This document shows positions 1 through 8,775 of a DNA stretch of 64,000 nucleotides, in pieces. How positions within the stretch are numbered: the stretch's first letter is position 1; every line of letters begins with the position of its first letter. The DNA is from JAVJSD01 sp040219575. Its GTDB lineage: Bacteria > Planctomycetota > Planctomycetia > Pirellulales > Pirellulaceae. The position numbers and the translations under genes were made by a program. The notes under the pieces are model-generated. The model saw only the letters and a program-made list of their open reading frames with translations, had not been told where the DNA came from and did no database searches. The stretch spans positions 1 to 64,000 of the forward strand of contig JAVJSD010000099.1 in NCBI GenBank assembly GCA_040219575.1, given 5' to 3'.

Positions 1-120
1 TCAGGCGCGCAGTCCATGCTGCACCTCCGCGCGATCTACCTCAACGACGACTGGGATGACTACCTGGAGCACCACATCCAGACTGAGCAAACTGCGCTAT
101 ATGGTAAAAAGGCGGCGTAG
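1..120 (+). CDS. C-terminal end of a probable ISKra4-type transposase (5' partial)
   Basis: An open frame enters from the left edge and stops with TAG at 118-120. It encodes 39 residues, including SMLHLRAIYLNDDWDDYLEH and a Gln/Tyr-rich tail. The pattern of a 'ML-LRA' helix followed by 'DW-Y---H' resembles the last residues of ISKra4-family transposases as I remember them. The rest of the gene lies outside the window. It overlaps the stop codon of the convergent metallopeptidase gene by 24 bases. The family call is a resemblance judgement only; the open frame itself is clear. Confidence 0.4.
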   Translation, partial: SGAQSMLHLRAIYLNDDWDDYLEHHIQTEQTALYGKKAA

Positions 121-1083
121 CGGGATGCGAGTTACAACCAAATCAATTTCAAGTTCTCCACCCCTCAATCTCCCACGCCGCAACGTATTCCGATATTGCC
201 AATAGAACGAATTGCCGTCAACGGCGAACAGACGGTCCCTTCTGTCAAAATCATTGAATTTAAGGTCTATGTGAAGGTTCCCATCCGCATCTATGGTTCC
301 GCTGCGCAACTGGTTTCTTGCCTGCCAGTACACGCGATTTCCTCGAGCCGCGAACAGACGATCTGTTCCCGGATCGAAATCATTGTTCTTCAGATGGATA
401 AATGCATCAAAACTCGCATTTGTCGCTGCCCTTCGGGCTGCAACCTCGTATTCATTGCTCTCGTAATCAAACCGGGCATCATACAGCTTCTTAAAATACT
501 CATAACCAAACTTAGCCAACGACTTGTCGTTCGATTCAAATTGCCGGACGTGCTCAAGTTCATGTGCAAGCAAATAGAAGGCCGCTTCCTCTGTCAATTC
601 TTCCTTTTTCCAGCGAAGGTAGATATCGTATCCGTAGGTTTGAGCCTCTGATTCAGTTCCTGTGATACTAATCTTAATCCTGTTAGCAGCATATTCGTCA
701 GGTAATTCGACTCCCCAATGAAGGTTTACATGATCAATTTGTTCTTCAAAGTGCTTCGCCAGCCTATTTTTGAGAGACCGACTTATTGCCTCCCCTTTTG
801 GCGACCGTTCTTTCATCGTCCGTGAAATGGCTACGTACATAACGGATCCGAGTTGCGCAAACTGCTCTCTTGTTGCTCCTTCAAGAAGTAGGTCTTTCCA
901 TCGATCCCACTTGTTTGTTAGATCGTCATCCAAGCCCTGCACCTTTTCAAGGACGTTGCTTGGATTTGGTGTATTAATACTGACACTAGGAGTAAACTCT
1001 TGGATGATGTGAACTTGGGCTTGGGCGACGACTGGAGCCAGCATGGTGCACAAGACGACCAAGAAAGTATATCTAGGGCGCAT
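97..1083 (-). CDS. Secreted HExxH metallopeptidase-like protein with a C-terminal repeat pair
   Basis: The protein has 328 residues. It starts with a signal peptide (MRPRYTFLVVL...AQAQ), so it is probably exported. Residues 174-178 read HELEH inside a helix (LLAHELEHVRQFE), the zinc-binding HExxH motif of zincin peptidases of the DUF4157 sort. A frame is open further upstream, but the start at 1083 is preferred because AGGAGG lies six bases before this ATG and the signal peptide begins here. Residues 233-328 hold two imperfect 40-residue repeats built on NDFD-RLFA--GN--YWQ-RN-LR. The third zinc ligand was not identified. The substrate is unknown. The gene may be a neighbour of the transposases rather than part of the phage. 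Confidence 0.75.
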   Translation of the reverse strand: MRPRYTFLVVLCTMLAPVVAQAQVHIIQEFTPSVSINTPNPSNVLEKVQGLDDDLTNKWDRWKDLLLEGATREQFAQLGSVMYVAISRTMKERSPKGEAISRSLKNRLAKHFEEQIDHVNLHWGVELPDEYAANRIKISITGTESEAQTYGYDIYLRWKKEELTEEAAFYLLAHELEHVRQFESNDKSLAKFGYEYFKKLYDARFDYESNEYEVAARRAATNASFDAFIHLKNNDFDPGTDRLFAARGNRVYWQARNQLRSGTIDADGNLHIDLKFNDFDRRDRLFAVDGNSFYWQYRNTLRRGRLRGGELEIDLVVTRIPLRRLFTI

Positions 1084-1132
1084 GACAAGCCTCCTGTGAG
1101 AAAAGAGGAAGAGGTTGCCGACATACCTCCCC

Positions 1133-2532
1133 GTGCACAACCCTCTTCATAACCATTCTCTGTTTTGCGAATCGCGGAAGTCGAATCAGCACAGAGACTT
1201 GGCGATTCGGAGTAGCGTTCGGTCGCTCCGAGCGGAAGCAACGCTTTGCGGAAAGTTAACAGGGGTTGCGAGCGAACCCCGCAGACAACGCTTTCAAAAC
1301 AGAGAGCGCCGCGATGCCGAGTCAGGCAGCCGGCCAAAGTGCCCTGGCCGCGAACTGGCGGGCCCACCTTCGGGGTGCAAAAATGAAGTCATCCCCTTGA
1401 TGCTGCACCCTTTGCGCGAAATCGACCCATGCGGAACATCTACCGCTCGCTGCTGCTGCTGTTGGCCGGCGCCACGCAGAAAGAACTGGCCCGGCACGTC
1501 CGCTACCTGAAGGTCGAGAACCAGATCCTGCGCAGCAAGCTGCCCAAGCGCGTGCAGGTCACAGCGCAGGAGCGCAACCGCCTGACCCGCTTCGCGGCGA
1601 AGCTCGGCGGGGCGCTCGACGAACTGGTCTCGATCGTTCATCCGGACACCGTCAGGCGTTGGATTCGGGAGGCGAAGCAACACGGCCAGCCGAAGTCGTC
1701 CAAACTGGGCCGCCGACCGACGGCGCTGGCCATCCGCCGGCTGATCGTGAGGCTAGCAAGGGAAAACGGCTGGGGCTACACCCGCATCCTTGGTGAGCTC
1801 AAGAAGCTCGGGCTACGGCGTCCGGCGCGGAACACGGTCAAGAACATCCTCAAGGCCAACGGCTACGATCCCGGTCCGAAGCGCGGCGTCGGCACCTGGG
1901 ACGAGTTCCTCAAGATCCACGCCGCCACGCTCTGGCAGTGCGACTTTTTCTCGAAGAAAGTCCTGACGCCCAAAGGCTTTCGGGACCTGTTCGTACTGGT
2001 GTTCCTGCACGTTGAGACGCGACGCGTGTTCATCACGCCCTCCTCCTTCAAACCCGATGAAGCCTGGATGGTCGAGCAGGCGGAGGCGTTCCGGAAACAC
2101 CTCAAGGAGACGGGCCTGGGGGCCAAGATCGTGATGCACGACAACGACGGCAAGTTCAGCCAACCCTTCAATGACGCCCTTGAAGCAGACGGCAAGCTGG
2201 AGGTTCGCAAGACGGCCATTCGCTCGCCGAACACGGTCGCTTTTGTGGAGCGGTTCGTGCAGACGATCCAACAGGAATGCCTCGACTATTTCATTGTGTT
2301 CGGCCAGCAGCACATGGACTACTTGTGCCGCGAGTTCGGTGAGCATTACCACGAGGAACGCCCGCACCAGGGACTCGACAACGACCTGCTCGCAACCGTG
2401 CCGAAGCAGAAACGGAAGTCAAAACGCAAGCAGCGCGAACCGGAGGAACTCGAGACGATTCCGCTCTCATCGGTCCGCTGCAAGCAACGCCTCGGCGGGC
2501 TGCTCAAGCACTACTATCGAGATGCCGCATAG
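1133..2532 (+). mobile_element. DDE-transposase element, copy 1 (right end not resolved)
   Basis: The unit is a 367-codon transposase gene preceded by about 295 bases without a supported gene. The leader shares short exact blocks with the leader of the second copy at 11797: GTGCACAACCCTCTTC at 1133-1148, GACTTGGCGA near 1197, AGCGGAAGCAAC near 1239, and a 21-base block at 1371-1391 containing GGGGTGCAAAAATGAAGTC. The block at 1133 is taken as the approximate left end. No matching inverted repeat was found after 2532, so the right end and any target duplication are unknown. Confidence 0.5.
1429..2532 (+). CDS. Integrase-core (rve) DDE transposase, copy 1
   Basis: The protein has 367 residues. 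The N-terminal third carries a helix-turn-helix region (HPDTVRRWIREA near residue 71) and a second HTH (GYTRILGELKKLG near 116). The retroviral-integrase-like core follows, with candidate catalytic residues D172 (WQCDFF), D238/D240 (HDNDGKF) and E274 (AFVERFVQT), then the usual HYHEERPHQGL tail. It is clearly homologous along its whole length to the transposase at 12151-13254. No strong ribosome site is seen before the ATG. The family is of the IS3/IS481 integrase-core sort, and I cannot give an exact IS name. The reading frame looks intact. Confidence 0.9.
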   Translation: MRNIYRSLLLLLAGATQKELARHVRYLKVENQILRSKLPKRVQVTAQERNRLTRFAAKLGGALDELVSIVHPDTVRRWIREAKQHGQPKSSKLGRRPTALAIRRLIVRLARENGWGYTRILGELKKLGLRRPARNTVKNILKANGYDPGPKRGVGTWDEFLKIHAATLWQCDFFSKKVLTPKGFRDLFVLVFLHVETRRVFITPSSFKPDEAWMVEQAEAFRKHLKETGLGAKIVMHDNDGKFSQPFNDALEADGKLEVRKTAIRSPNTVAFVERFVQTIQQECLDYFIVFGQQHMDYLCREFGEHYHEERPHQGLDNDLLATVPKQKRKSKRKQREPEELETIPLSSVRCKQRLGGLLKHYYRDAA

Positions 2533-2573
2533 GGCATCCGAGTTGAATCTGCCGGTTAGCGCGCCCTTGCATG

Positions 2574-4727
2574 TCAGGTCGAGTTCCTTCGGTCCGCCCT
2601 GAACTTCTCGACCATCGGTTCCAGCACCGCAATACGTTCTGGCCAGCCGATCATGAAATAGAAAAGTGATTCCGGAACATACCCGTGATTGTTTAGCCAC
2701 TGATCGAACTTGTCCTCAATTCCATCCTCGACGGCCATTTCTCGAAGAATCTCTTCCGTATCTCGATAGATGTGACCGAGACGCAAACGCCCAACAGATC
2801 GCCTCGCCATAAATTCGTACACCACTTGGCCACGCGCCCATCGCTCTATCCCTCGATTTGCGCTCACAACATCATTGATAGCGTTGGATGTCGCAGTATG
2901 GTGCCAGATGTCGGCAATTGTATGTCGCCCCGACGTTTCTCTAATGGCTTCCGTGATATACACAAAGAACCGAGCGATTAGCAACGCGTTGTGAAACACA
3001 TGAACTGGAATCTGATTGGCCAGTACCGCGTGCGCGCCTTCACGGATCAGCAACTCCGCAATATTCACCACTCCCCGACCACGAGGTGCGACATGGCAGG
3101 CGCTCAAAATCACGAGCGGCGGCATTCGTCCCAATTCGGGCCCGAGGCAGAGGTGTTCTCCAACGACGATCCCAGCTAGATTGCGTTCGCGAATATAGCG
3201 ACCATGTGTGCTAATTAGCAACACATCCGGCTGCACGCGGGCAATCGCTTCCCTAACGTCTTCAGGAGTCGTAGCGTTAACTAATTCGCATCTCGAGTTG
3301 GGCGCATCGCGAAGAATTGACACGATGTGATTCAAGCCTCTACGAGAATCTCCGGCGATCGGATCCTCGGGGGCTAGGCATTCGACAAGTAGCACGGAGA
3401 GAGATTCACGAAAATAGGTAATCGGCGGAGTGGGGATTTCAGTCTGAACGGTGCTTGTCAATGGCAATAGCGGTCGATAGGCAATAGGTATCCGGCAGCA
3501 CAGCGGAGAGGTGTCGCCAGGGAGAATCGTCCAGCCAATTGGGAAATTCGTAAACGCATCGAGCACGCTTGCACGCACAAGGACCTCGGTCTCCATATCC
3601 GTAAGTCGGCTAGCCATTGAGTGTCCAATGCCATTGAGCCATCGCCAGATTGCCTTTGGTTTTCGCCTCTTACCTTTGAAGTGGTCCTCTAGGTCGGTCA
3701 GCTTTTGGAATAGCCCTCTTGGAACCGGGCTGAGGCACAGCCCAATCCCGTTGCGAGCACATGCACGATGCGTAACGAGAAAGCGAAGTGTCGACAGTTC
3801 CGCAAGACGATCATCAGGTGATTTCAGTGCGTCAAATGTATCACCAGGCGAAAATGAGTCCCAGGCGGTTGTCAAATCACTGACTTTCTGAGTCGGCATC
3901 AGAGTCTTGAAGAAGGCGCCAGGAAGACCTGGCAATCCAATAGCGACGGGCATTCGCAACTTCCGAGCTTCTTCAGCGTAGGTGTTAGGAAACAGCTCGT
4001 CAGCTTCTTTGAGTTCCCTTCCTTCGCGTTCTAGTCGGGCGATGGTCGAGAGGACCGTTTGAGCATGCAGTGAGTACCCAAATAGCCCGTCGACTTGATT
4101 TCGGTCACTGGGAGCGGGAACGTCTCCGGATACCGGAAACTGACGTCGTAGGCGTCTAAGCGGAAGCAGTATTGGTGCGATGTCAAGTCGCTCACAGAAC
4201 GCTGGGGGAGTCAAGCGGGTTGGCGATTGTGGCCTCAATCGCTCGGCAATAAGATTCCAATGTGATTGTAGATGCGTCGGGTCGACTTCGAAGAAGCGTA
4301 CGATAGACACGTTGAAATCAAGAGGCTGAATCGTGCTTCTCACAGAATCTGCCAAGGAGTCGGCTACAAACGCAATAACAGGTTCTAGCAAGCGCTGACG
4401 AAGATGAGGAAGGAGTTGTGGTAAAGTGTCACAGGTGCACAGGATGATCGCATGGGAGCCATCGAGATCCTGAAACGCCTTTAGATGCCTCGCATGAATG
4501 TCCATCATGTCAAAGCATGTCGCGGGCAAGTGGAGGCAATACCACATTGCCTGAAGGCCAGGAATCAAGTCCCTATCAAGTTGGTGTGGTAGCGTCCCGG
4601 AATCAAGGAAGCCGGGGTCGGTCGGATCAATAATCGGTGAGTAGGAACTCTGCAGTACGTTTGCTTCAAAAACGACGAGGTATGCCGGCTTGATTGCTTC
4701 CGAGGGTACATCCGGCATTTCAGACAT
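2574..4727 (-). CDS. CHAT-domain (caspase-like) protease
   Basis: The protein has 717 residues. The C-terminal part is a CHAT domain, a clan CD cysteine peptidase. The His box is ISTHG (His near residue 507) and the Cys box is LSACHV (Cys near residue 543), both with the expected flanking strands. The N-terminal 450 residues match nothing I recognise; they could sense or bind a target. The end of the gene lies about 40 bases from the transposase of copy 1, which is convergent, so the C-terminus may have been trimmed by insertion. CHAT proteases are often effectors in bacterial defence (for example with gasdermins or type III CRISPR). No gasdermin-like partner is visible next to it, so the substrate is unknown. 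Confidence 0.8.
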   Translation of the reverse strand: MSEMPDVPSEAIKPAYLVVFEANVLQSSYSPIIDPTDPGFLDSGTLPHQLDRDLIPGLQAMWYCLHLPATCFDMMDIHARHLKAFQDLDGSHAIILCTCDTLPQLLPHLRQRLLEPVIAFVADSLADSVRSTIQPLDFNVSIVRFFEVDPTHLQSHWNLIAERLRPQSPTRLTPPAFCERLDIAPILLPLRRLRRQFPVSGDVPAPSDRNQVDGLFGYSLHAQTVLSTIARLEREGRELKEADELFPNTYAEEARKLRMPVAIGLPGLPGAFFKTLMPTQKVSDLTTAWDSFSPGDTFDALKSPDDRLAELSTLRFLVTHRACARNGIGLCLSPVPRGLFQKLTDLEDHFKGKRRKPKAIWRWLNGIGHSMASRLTDMETEVLVRASVLDAFTNFPIGWTILPGDTSPLCCRIPIAYRPLLPLTSTVQTEIPTPPITYFRESLSVLLVECLAPEDPIAGDSRRGLNHIVSILRDAPNSRCELVNATTPEDVREAIARVQPDVLLISTHGRYIRERNLAGIVVGEHLCLGPELGRMPPLVILSACHVAPRGRGVVNIAELLIREGAHAVLANQIPVHVFHNALLIARFFVYITEAIRETSGRHTIADIWHHTATSNAINDVVSANRGIERWARGQVVYEFMARRSVGRLRLGHIYRDTEEILREMAVEDGIEDKFDQWLNNHGYVPESLFYFMIGWPERIAVLEPMVEKFRADRRNST

Positions 4728-4775
4728 CGAAGACCCGTGGTTAGGGAGATGTCACGGATCGATACTGCACAAGAC

Positions 4776-4813
4776 AAAAAAAAACCACGCAGGCGGGGCA
4801 GGAACCTGCGTGG
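4776..4813 (-). terminator. Rho-independent terminator after the left phage tail module
   Basis: A perfect 9-bp stem CCACGCAGG (4785-4793) / CCTGCGTGG (4805-4813) has an 11-base loop. On the plus strand it is preceded by nine A residues (4776-4784), so on the minus strand the hairpin is followed by T9. It lies about 100 bases past the last gene of the minus-strand tail module (stop at 4917) and in front of the CHAT gene, which is read in the same direction. Confidence 0.8.
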
Positions 4814-4820
4814 GCATATG

Positions 4821-4847
4821 TCGTCAGGTGGGGCAGAAACCTAACGA
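4821..4847. repeat. Second hairpin with the same loop sequence as the terminator
   Basis: TCGTCAGGT (4821-4829) pairs with ACCTAACGA (4839-4847) with one mismatch. The segment between and around the arms, AGGTGGGGCAGAAACCT, nearly repeats AGGCGGGGCAGGAACCT of the adjacent terminator. The two hairpins look like a duplicated unit with diverged stems. No T-run follows this one. Confidence 0.5.
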
Positions 4848-4916
4848 CTTGGACTCATGATAACCTTTCGCCAGCCCCATGCAAGCATTTTTCGAGCCTG
4901 CCCAGCGACCTCGTCC

Positions 4917-5801
4917 TTAGAGCCCGGAGAAGTCGTAGCCGGAGGCTTCGTAAAGGGGCAGGAAGCGGCTTCTGCGGACGAAGCTCCAGTAGGGGCGCAG
5001 GATCGGGTGCAGGCGATTCTCTTCGACGAGCAGGCGGTGGGCGTCCTGCAGGGTGGGATCGTGGTTTCGCTGACGGGCGTCGTGCTTGCCGGGCTGCTCC
5101 GCGGTGGCGTTGATCACCGCGCATTCTTCCGACGCGGTGGTGAAGCGGGGATCGGGCGGCAGGTCCAGGCGGCGACGTAGCCGGTCGTGGTCGGCCGCGC
5201 CGTCGATGCGATGCCAGATGACGTCGGGGAGTTCGATCAGATGCTCCAGGGGAAGCCAGAATTCCCACACCGAGGCGTCGGTCCCGTGTCGGCGGAGATT
5301 CGACAGCACGGTCAGCAGCGGATGGCGCAGCGTGCAGACCACATCGACGTCGGCGAGGCACCGCCAATCGCTGGCGCAGTGCACGTAGCGAATGTGATCG
5401 TGCAGCAGCAGGCGGGCGTCGTCACGCTTGGCGGCGGGGCGCGTCGCGAACAGTTCACGGAGCGCGCGTCGCCCCTGGCGGGCGACGAGTTCGGCCGGGC
5501 TGGTTCCGTCGTCGACCTTGAGATCGGTCTGCCAGTGCCGGTAGTAGGCGAGCCACTCGGCCGTGGACAACCCTCCTCGCAGCCAGGCCGTGTTGAGCTC
5601 GAAGAAATACGTCAGACCGGCCGGCGTAGGAATATCGGGTCGGTGGTGGATCGGCCGCGGCAAGACATAGCCGGGCGTGCGGTCGCGATCGACCTTGTTG
5701 CCGTCCAGGACGCACCAATCGACGCCGCGGTGCATTTCCAGCAGCCGGCGGGTGACCATCGTTCCCGTGGCGACCCCGGTGTAGAGCATGATCGGACGCA
5801 C
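4917..5801 (-). CDS. Sulfotransferase-like protein of the left tail module
   Basis: The protein has 294 residues. The N-terminus (MLYTGVATGTMVTRRLLEM) and a central DVVCTLRHPLLTVLSNLRRH segment resemble the substrate/PAPS-binding layout of P-loop sulfotransferases, where an R-P motif in the middle contacts the 3'-phosphate. The match is partial and no perfect 5'-PSB loop is seen. It starts with GTG at 5801, supported by GGAGG six bases upstream; an ATG four codons later is the alternative. It is the last gene of the module, three bases behind the glycosyltransferase, which suggests the two act on one acceptor. The other phage also carries a sulfotransferase in its distal cassette. Confidence 0.5.
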   Translation of the reverse strand: MRPIMLYTGVATGTMVTRRLLEMHRGVDWCVLDGNKVDRDRTPGYVLPRPIHHRPDIPTPAGLTYFFELNTAWLRGGLSTAEWLAYYRHWQTDLKVDDGTSPAELVARQGRRALRELFATRPAAKRDDARLLLHDHIRYVHCASDWRCLADVDVVCTLRHPLLTVLSNLRRHGTDASVWEFWLPLEHLIELPDVIWHRIDGAADHDRLRRRLDLPPDPRFTTASEECAVINATAEQPGKHDARQRNHDPTLQDAHRLLVEENRLHPILRPYWSFVRRSRFLPLYEASGYDFSGL

Positions 5802-5804
5802 GGG

Positions 5805-7064
5805 TCACCTCCCGATGAGAAAGTTCAACAGGCCGGGAATCGCGGCCGGCCAGGACAACCCGGCCGGATCGTGCCGTGGAAAGGCGGCTGCATTCATTTC
5901 GTCGATCAGCACCTCGAGGAACGGCTCGAAGTCGGGCGGCGCAACGGCGACGTTCTCGCGTCCGCAGACAGCCCGATGTTGGAGTTTGTCGGCGACCACG
6001 ATACGCGCGCCGCCGCCGTAGAGGTCGCTGGCGACGCCGGAGGCGTAAGGCCGGCTGGGCGTGTTGGTCCAGCACCAGGTGAGGTCGGCGGTTTGCAGCA
6101 GGGCGTTGACGTGCCCGGCCGGTGCGTAGCCGTGCGTGACGAACACGTTCGGCCAGCGTTTTGCCTGTGCGCGTAGTCGCTCCAGGGCGCGGATCGAGGC
6201 CGGTTGCGCCCGGGCGTTCGTGGCGACGGCCAGGAGGATGGCGACGTTGCTCTCCGCGGCGATCGGCGCGAGGCGGCGGACGAACTGGTCGAAGCGACGA
6301 GACGGATTAACGAATCCGTGCGAGGCGACGACGGCGCGAAAGCGGTCGAGACCGAGTTGTTTGCGAAGCGCCTGGCGATCGACAACGACGTGCTCGCAGC
6401 AGGGATGGTGCATGAAGTGGACGGGCCGGTCCGTCTCGATCATCCCCTCGCACATGGCGACATAGGCGTCGGTCGCGTGATCCAGCGGCGGCGATAGCGG
6501 CGAGTGGGCGAACAGCACGCGGCGGAGGCCGGCTCGCTGCAGCCGATCGAGAAGCTCGTGGAGTCGCTGGGGCTGGCGCAGGTAGAGGGCCTTTTCGTGC
6601 TGAATCAGCGCCGCGTCGTATCCGTCGAGGTCGGCCGGCGGTTCGGCGACGGTGTGAATGGCTGCGCCCTGGCAGATGGCGGCGTCGTGCAGATTGGCGG
6701 CGAAGTTGGCGATCCCGCACGCGGTGTCCCAGGACGGGCAGATCTGAAGAATCCGAGGAGGCGGTGTTTCCGGGGACATGAGCCACCTCGGCAGATCGGA
6801 GGCGGCGCTGAGCATTGCGCCGAGGCGGACTCGCCAGCGGTGCGCGTCGTACGGCAACCAGCGGTTGAGCTTCGTCTGCCGTGCGCTGCAGGGGCCGCAC
6901 CCTTGCTTCCGGATGCCGAATCGTGCCAACGTCCGCGCGATCGTATCGCCGAGGCCTCGGGCGGCGGCGGAACATCGGCGGCGGACGCGTTTCGATCGCA
7001 CGTCGCCGCAGTTGGGGCACACGAACTGACCGGGCGCTGTCTCTTGATAGGGGCATTCCTTCAT
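5805..7064 (-). CDS. Glycosyltransferase (GT-B/GT4-like) with N-terminal zinc ribbon
   Basis: The protein has 419 residues. Residues 1-50 hold a Cys cluster (FVCPNCGD and further Cys) of zinc-ribbon type. The remainder has a GT-B layout: RILQICPSWDTACGIANFA opens the N-terminal Rossmann half, and FVTHGYAPAGHVNALLQTAD with SGVASDLYGGGARIV resemble the C-terminal nucleotide-sugar half of GT4 enzymes. The start at 7064 lies one base after the upstream stop (TGACATG), so translation is probably coupled. It sits between tail genes and the sulfotransferase-like gene. Donor and acceptor sugars cannot be told. Confidence 0.6.
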   Translation of the reverse strand: MKECPYQETAPGQFVCPNCGDVRSKRVRRRCSAAARGLGDTIARTLARFGIRKQGCGPCSARQTKLNRWLPYDAHRWRVRLGAMLSAASDLPRWLMSPETPPPRILQICPSWDTACGIANFAANLHDAAICQGAAIHTVAEPPADLDGYDAALIQHEKALYLRQPQRLHELLDRLQRAGLRRVLFAHSPLSPPLDHATDAYVAMCEGMIETDRPVHFMHHPCCEHVVVDRQALRKQLGLDRFRAVVASHGFVNPSRRFDQFVRRLAPIAAESNVAILLAVATNARAQPASIRALERLRAQAKRWPNVFVTHGYAPAGHVNALLQTADLTWCWTNTPSRPYASGVASDLYGGGARIVVADKLQHRAVCGRENVAVAPPDFEPFLEVLIDEMNAAAFPRHDPAGLSWPAAIPGLLNFLIGR

Positions 7065-7065
7065 G

Positions 7066-7572
7066 TCAAACCGCCGATACGGTGCAGGTGGCGGAGTCGT
7101 CGTCGCACTGTGTCTGAATCTGCGCGGTGACCGGCACATCGAGTTCGTTCCATCCGCAGTTGGGCTTTTCGCTGCCGAGGCTTTTCAGGAACGTGATCAC
7201 ATCGGAAGTAGGCCCTTGCCTCCCGAAGGAGACCTCCAACTGGTAACCGAGTGCAATGGGTTCGGAGAGGCACGCCACGATCACATCGAAATTGCACGTC
7301 TCGTCAAACGCGAACTGCCAGCAGCAGCCGGCCGGCACTTCGCCGAGGTATTCGAGGATGTACGTATCGTTCAGCGCCGCGCAGTTCCCGCAGTCGCGGT
7401 CAACAAGCCCGGCGATGGTTACCTCCAGTTCGTTGGGCGTGGTGCCATCGAGGCAGAACACACACAGCGAGCCGCCACAGCAGCACGGTTGGACGCCGAT
7501 CCCCATGCCGAACAGGGCGATGCCCGTCAACTCGACGCATAGGCGGAGGATGTCCAACAGCTCCGGCATCAT
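7066..7572 (-). CDS. Cys-rich protein of the left tail module, unknown function
   Basis: The protein has 168 residues. The start at 7572 overlaps the upstream stop as ATGA, typical for this operon. A short hydrophobic N-terminus (LCVELTGIALFGMGIG) is followed by many Cys residues (QPCCCGGSLCVFC, DCGNCAAL, AGCCWQF), then a beta-rich stretch. It could be a zinc- or disulfide-stabilised distal tail part. I do not recognise a family. The longer open frame reaching 8055 is excluded because it runs inside the upstream gene. Confidence 0.6.
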   Translation of the reverse strand: MMPELLDILRLCVELTGIALFGMGIGVQPCCCGGSLCVFCLDGTTPNELEVTIAGLVDRDCGNCAALNDTYILEYLGEVPAGCCWQFAFDETCNFDVIVACLSEPIALGYQLEVSFGRQGPTSDVITFLKSLGSEKPNCGWNELDVPVTAQIQTQCDDDSATCTVSAV

Positions 7573-8774
7573 CCGCACGTCTCCGCGCATTCGACCCACA
7601 AGATGTAATAAAGCGTGACGCCGCCCTGCCGGTCGGCGTAGGCGAGGCCGGTGTCGCCCGCGCTTCCGCTGAAGATGTAGGTCGATCCGCTTTCGTCGCT
7701 GTCGTCGAGCTGGTTGTAGACCAGCAACGATCCGTTCCCCATCGCGCCGACGGTTCCGTGGATGAACCGGACGGTCGCACTGGCGGTGCTGTCGGCGGTG
7801 GTGAGCGATTCGGACAGCGTGAAGCGGATGATCTCGCGGGTGAGGAAACGCTGGTCCCAGACCATCAAGCCTCGGTCGGGGTTGGTGCGGCGCGGCCCGA
7901 CGAGGCGAAAGCCGCCGACCGTGGTGCTGAAGTCGGCGTCGCCGGTGTCGATGCATTGCAGCTTGCCGTTTCCCTGCTCGAATCCGAACGTATCGCCGAA
8001 TTCGACGGCGGCCGCCGCCTCGTAGGCGATCCAGGCAGGGAAGTCCATCGTGCACAGGCCATGCGAACCGTTGGCGACGGCGACCGGGCCGTTGACGGCG
8101 AACGGATTCCGATAGGGGCCGCTTTCCGAATACGTGCGGGCCTTGAGGACGCCGTCGGTCGGGTCTTGAAGGAGAACGAGGCCGTAGGCGGGAATTGCTG
8201 CGCCGCTGCCGTTTTCAAATGGCAGCCACTGCTGAGGACTATGCGCGCCGAGCTGGACGTAGGCCCACTGCTCGCCGGTGGAAGTGAGCTTCGACAGGAT
8301 GCGGCAAGTTCCCGCGCCGCTTACGAGGCTGGTGGTCTGTTCATCGACCGGCGCGCAGAACGCATCGGCCGTGTGCTGCACGTCGACCTTGCACACGGTC
8401 AGACTGTGGATGACCGCCGGTCCGACCTGTCCCTTGCGCAGCGGCTGCTGGATCACCGCGAAACGCTGATGGTGCTGCTCGATCTGCGGCTTGACGGCCG
8501 TGAACGTCGGCTGGGAGGCGAAGGCCGGGAAGTTGTCGTCGTGCTGGATCAGCATCTCGTCGAGGCCGACGACGGCGAACCGGTCGAGCTCCTCCTCGGT
8601 GTCGTTGCGGACCCGCACGACGGTCGCCTGGCCCGACTCGTAGGCCGTGGGAGCCGAGGGACGCGCGAACCGCCGCTCCAGCCGATCCCGGGCGGCGTCG
8701 ACCATCGCGTTCCACTCGGAGGCCGAGGGTTGAAACTTCTGCCCGGGTGCGACCTTGGTGAACTTGGCGGCCAC
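7569..8774 (-). CDS. Distal tail protein, left module (paralogue of the serine-rich tail protein N-terminus)
   Basis: The protein has 401 residues. The N-terminal region (KFTKVAPGQKFQPSASEWNA, then a basic helix and a VVRVRNDTEEELDRF strand) matches in layout the first 150 residues of the 789-residue protein at 37710-40079. The right-hand protein continues into a long Ser-rich region; this one ends in a glycine/serine-containing beta-rich domain instead. It follows the 282-residue gene with one base between them, in the same position as its counterpart. It is probably a structural tail-tip or fibre protein. Confidence 0.6.
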   Translation of the reverse strand: MAAKFTKVAPGQKFQPSASEWNAMVDAARDRLERRFARPSAPTAYESGQATVVRVRNDTEEELDRFAVVGLDEMLIQHDDNFPAFASQPTFTAVKPQIEQHHQRFAVIQQPLRKGQVGPAVIHSLTVCKVDVQHTADAFCAPVDEQTTSLVSGAGTCRILSKLTSTGEQWAYVQLGAHSPQQWLPFENGSGAAIPAYGLVLLQDPTDGVLKARTYSESGPYRNPFAVNGPVAVANGSHGLCTMDFPAWIAYEAAAAVEFGDTFGFEQGNGKLQCIDTGDADFSTTVGGFRLVGPRRTNPDRGLMVWDQRFLTREIIRFTLSESLTTADSTASATVRFIHGTVGAMGNGSLLVYNQLDDSDESGSTYIFSGSAGDTGLAYADRQGGVTLYYILWVECAETCG

Positions 8775-8775
8775 G

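Noticed and set aside
5187..6176. Plus-strand 329-codon open frame
   Set aside because: It covers two well-supported minus-strand genes with coupled starts and shows no domain.
7573..8055. Upstream extension of the Cys-rich gene to 8055
   Set aside because: The extension is Arg/His-rich shadow sequence inside the upstream tail gene; the ATGA overlap at 7572 gives a natural start.
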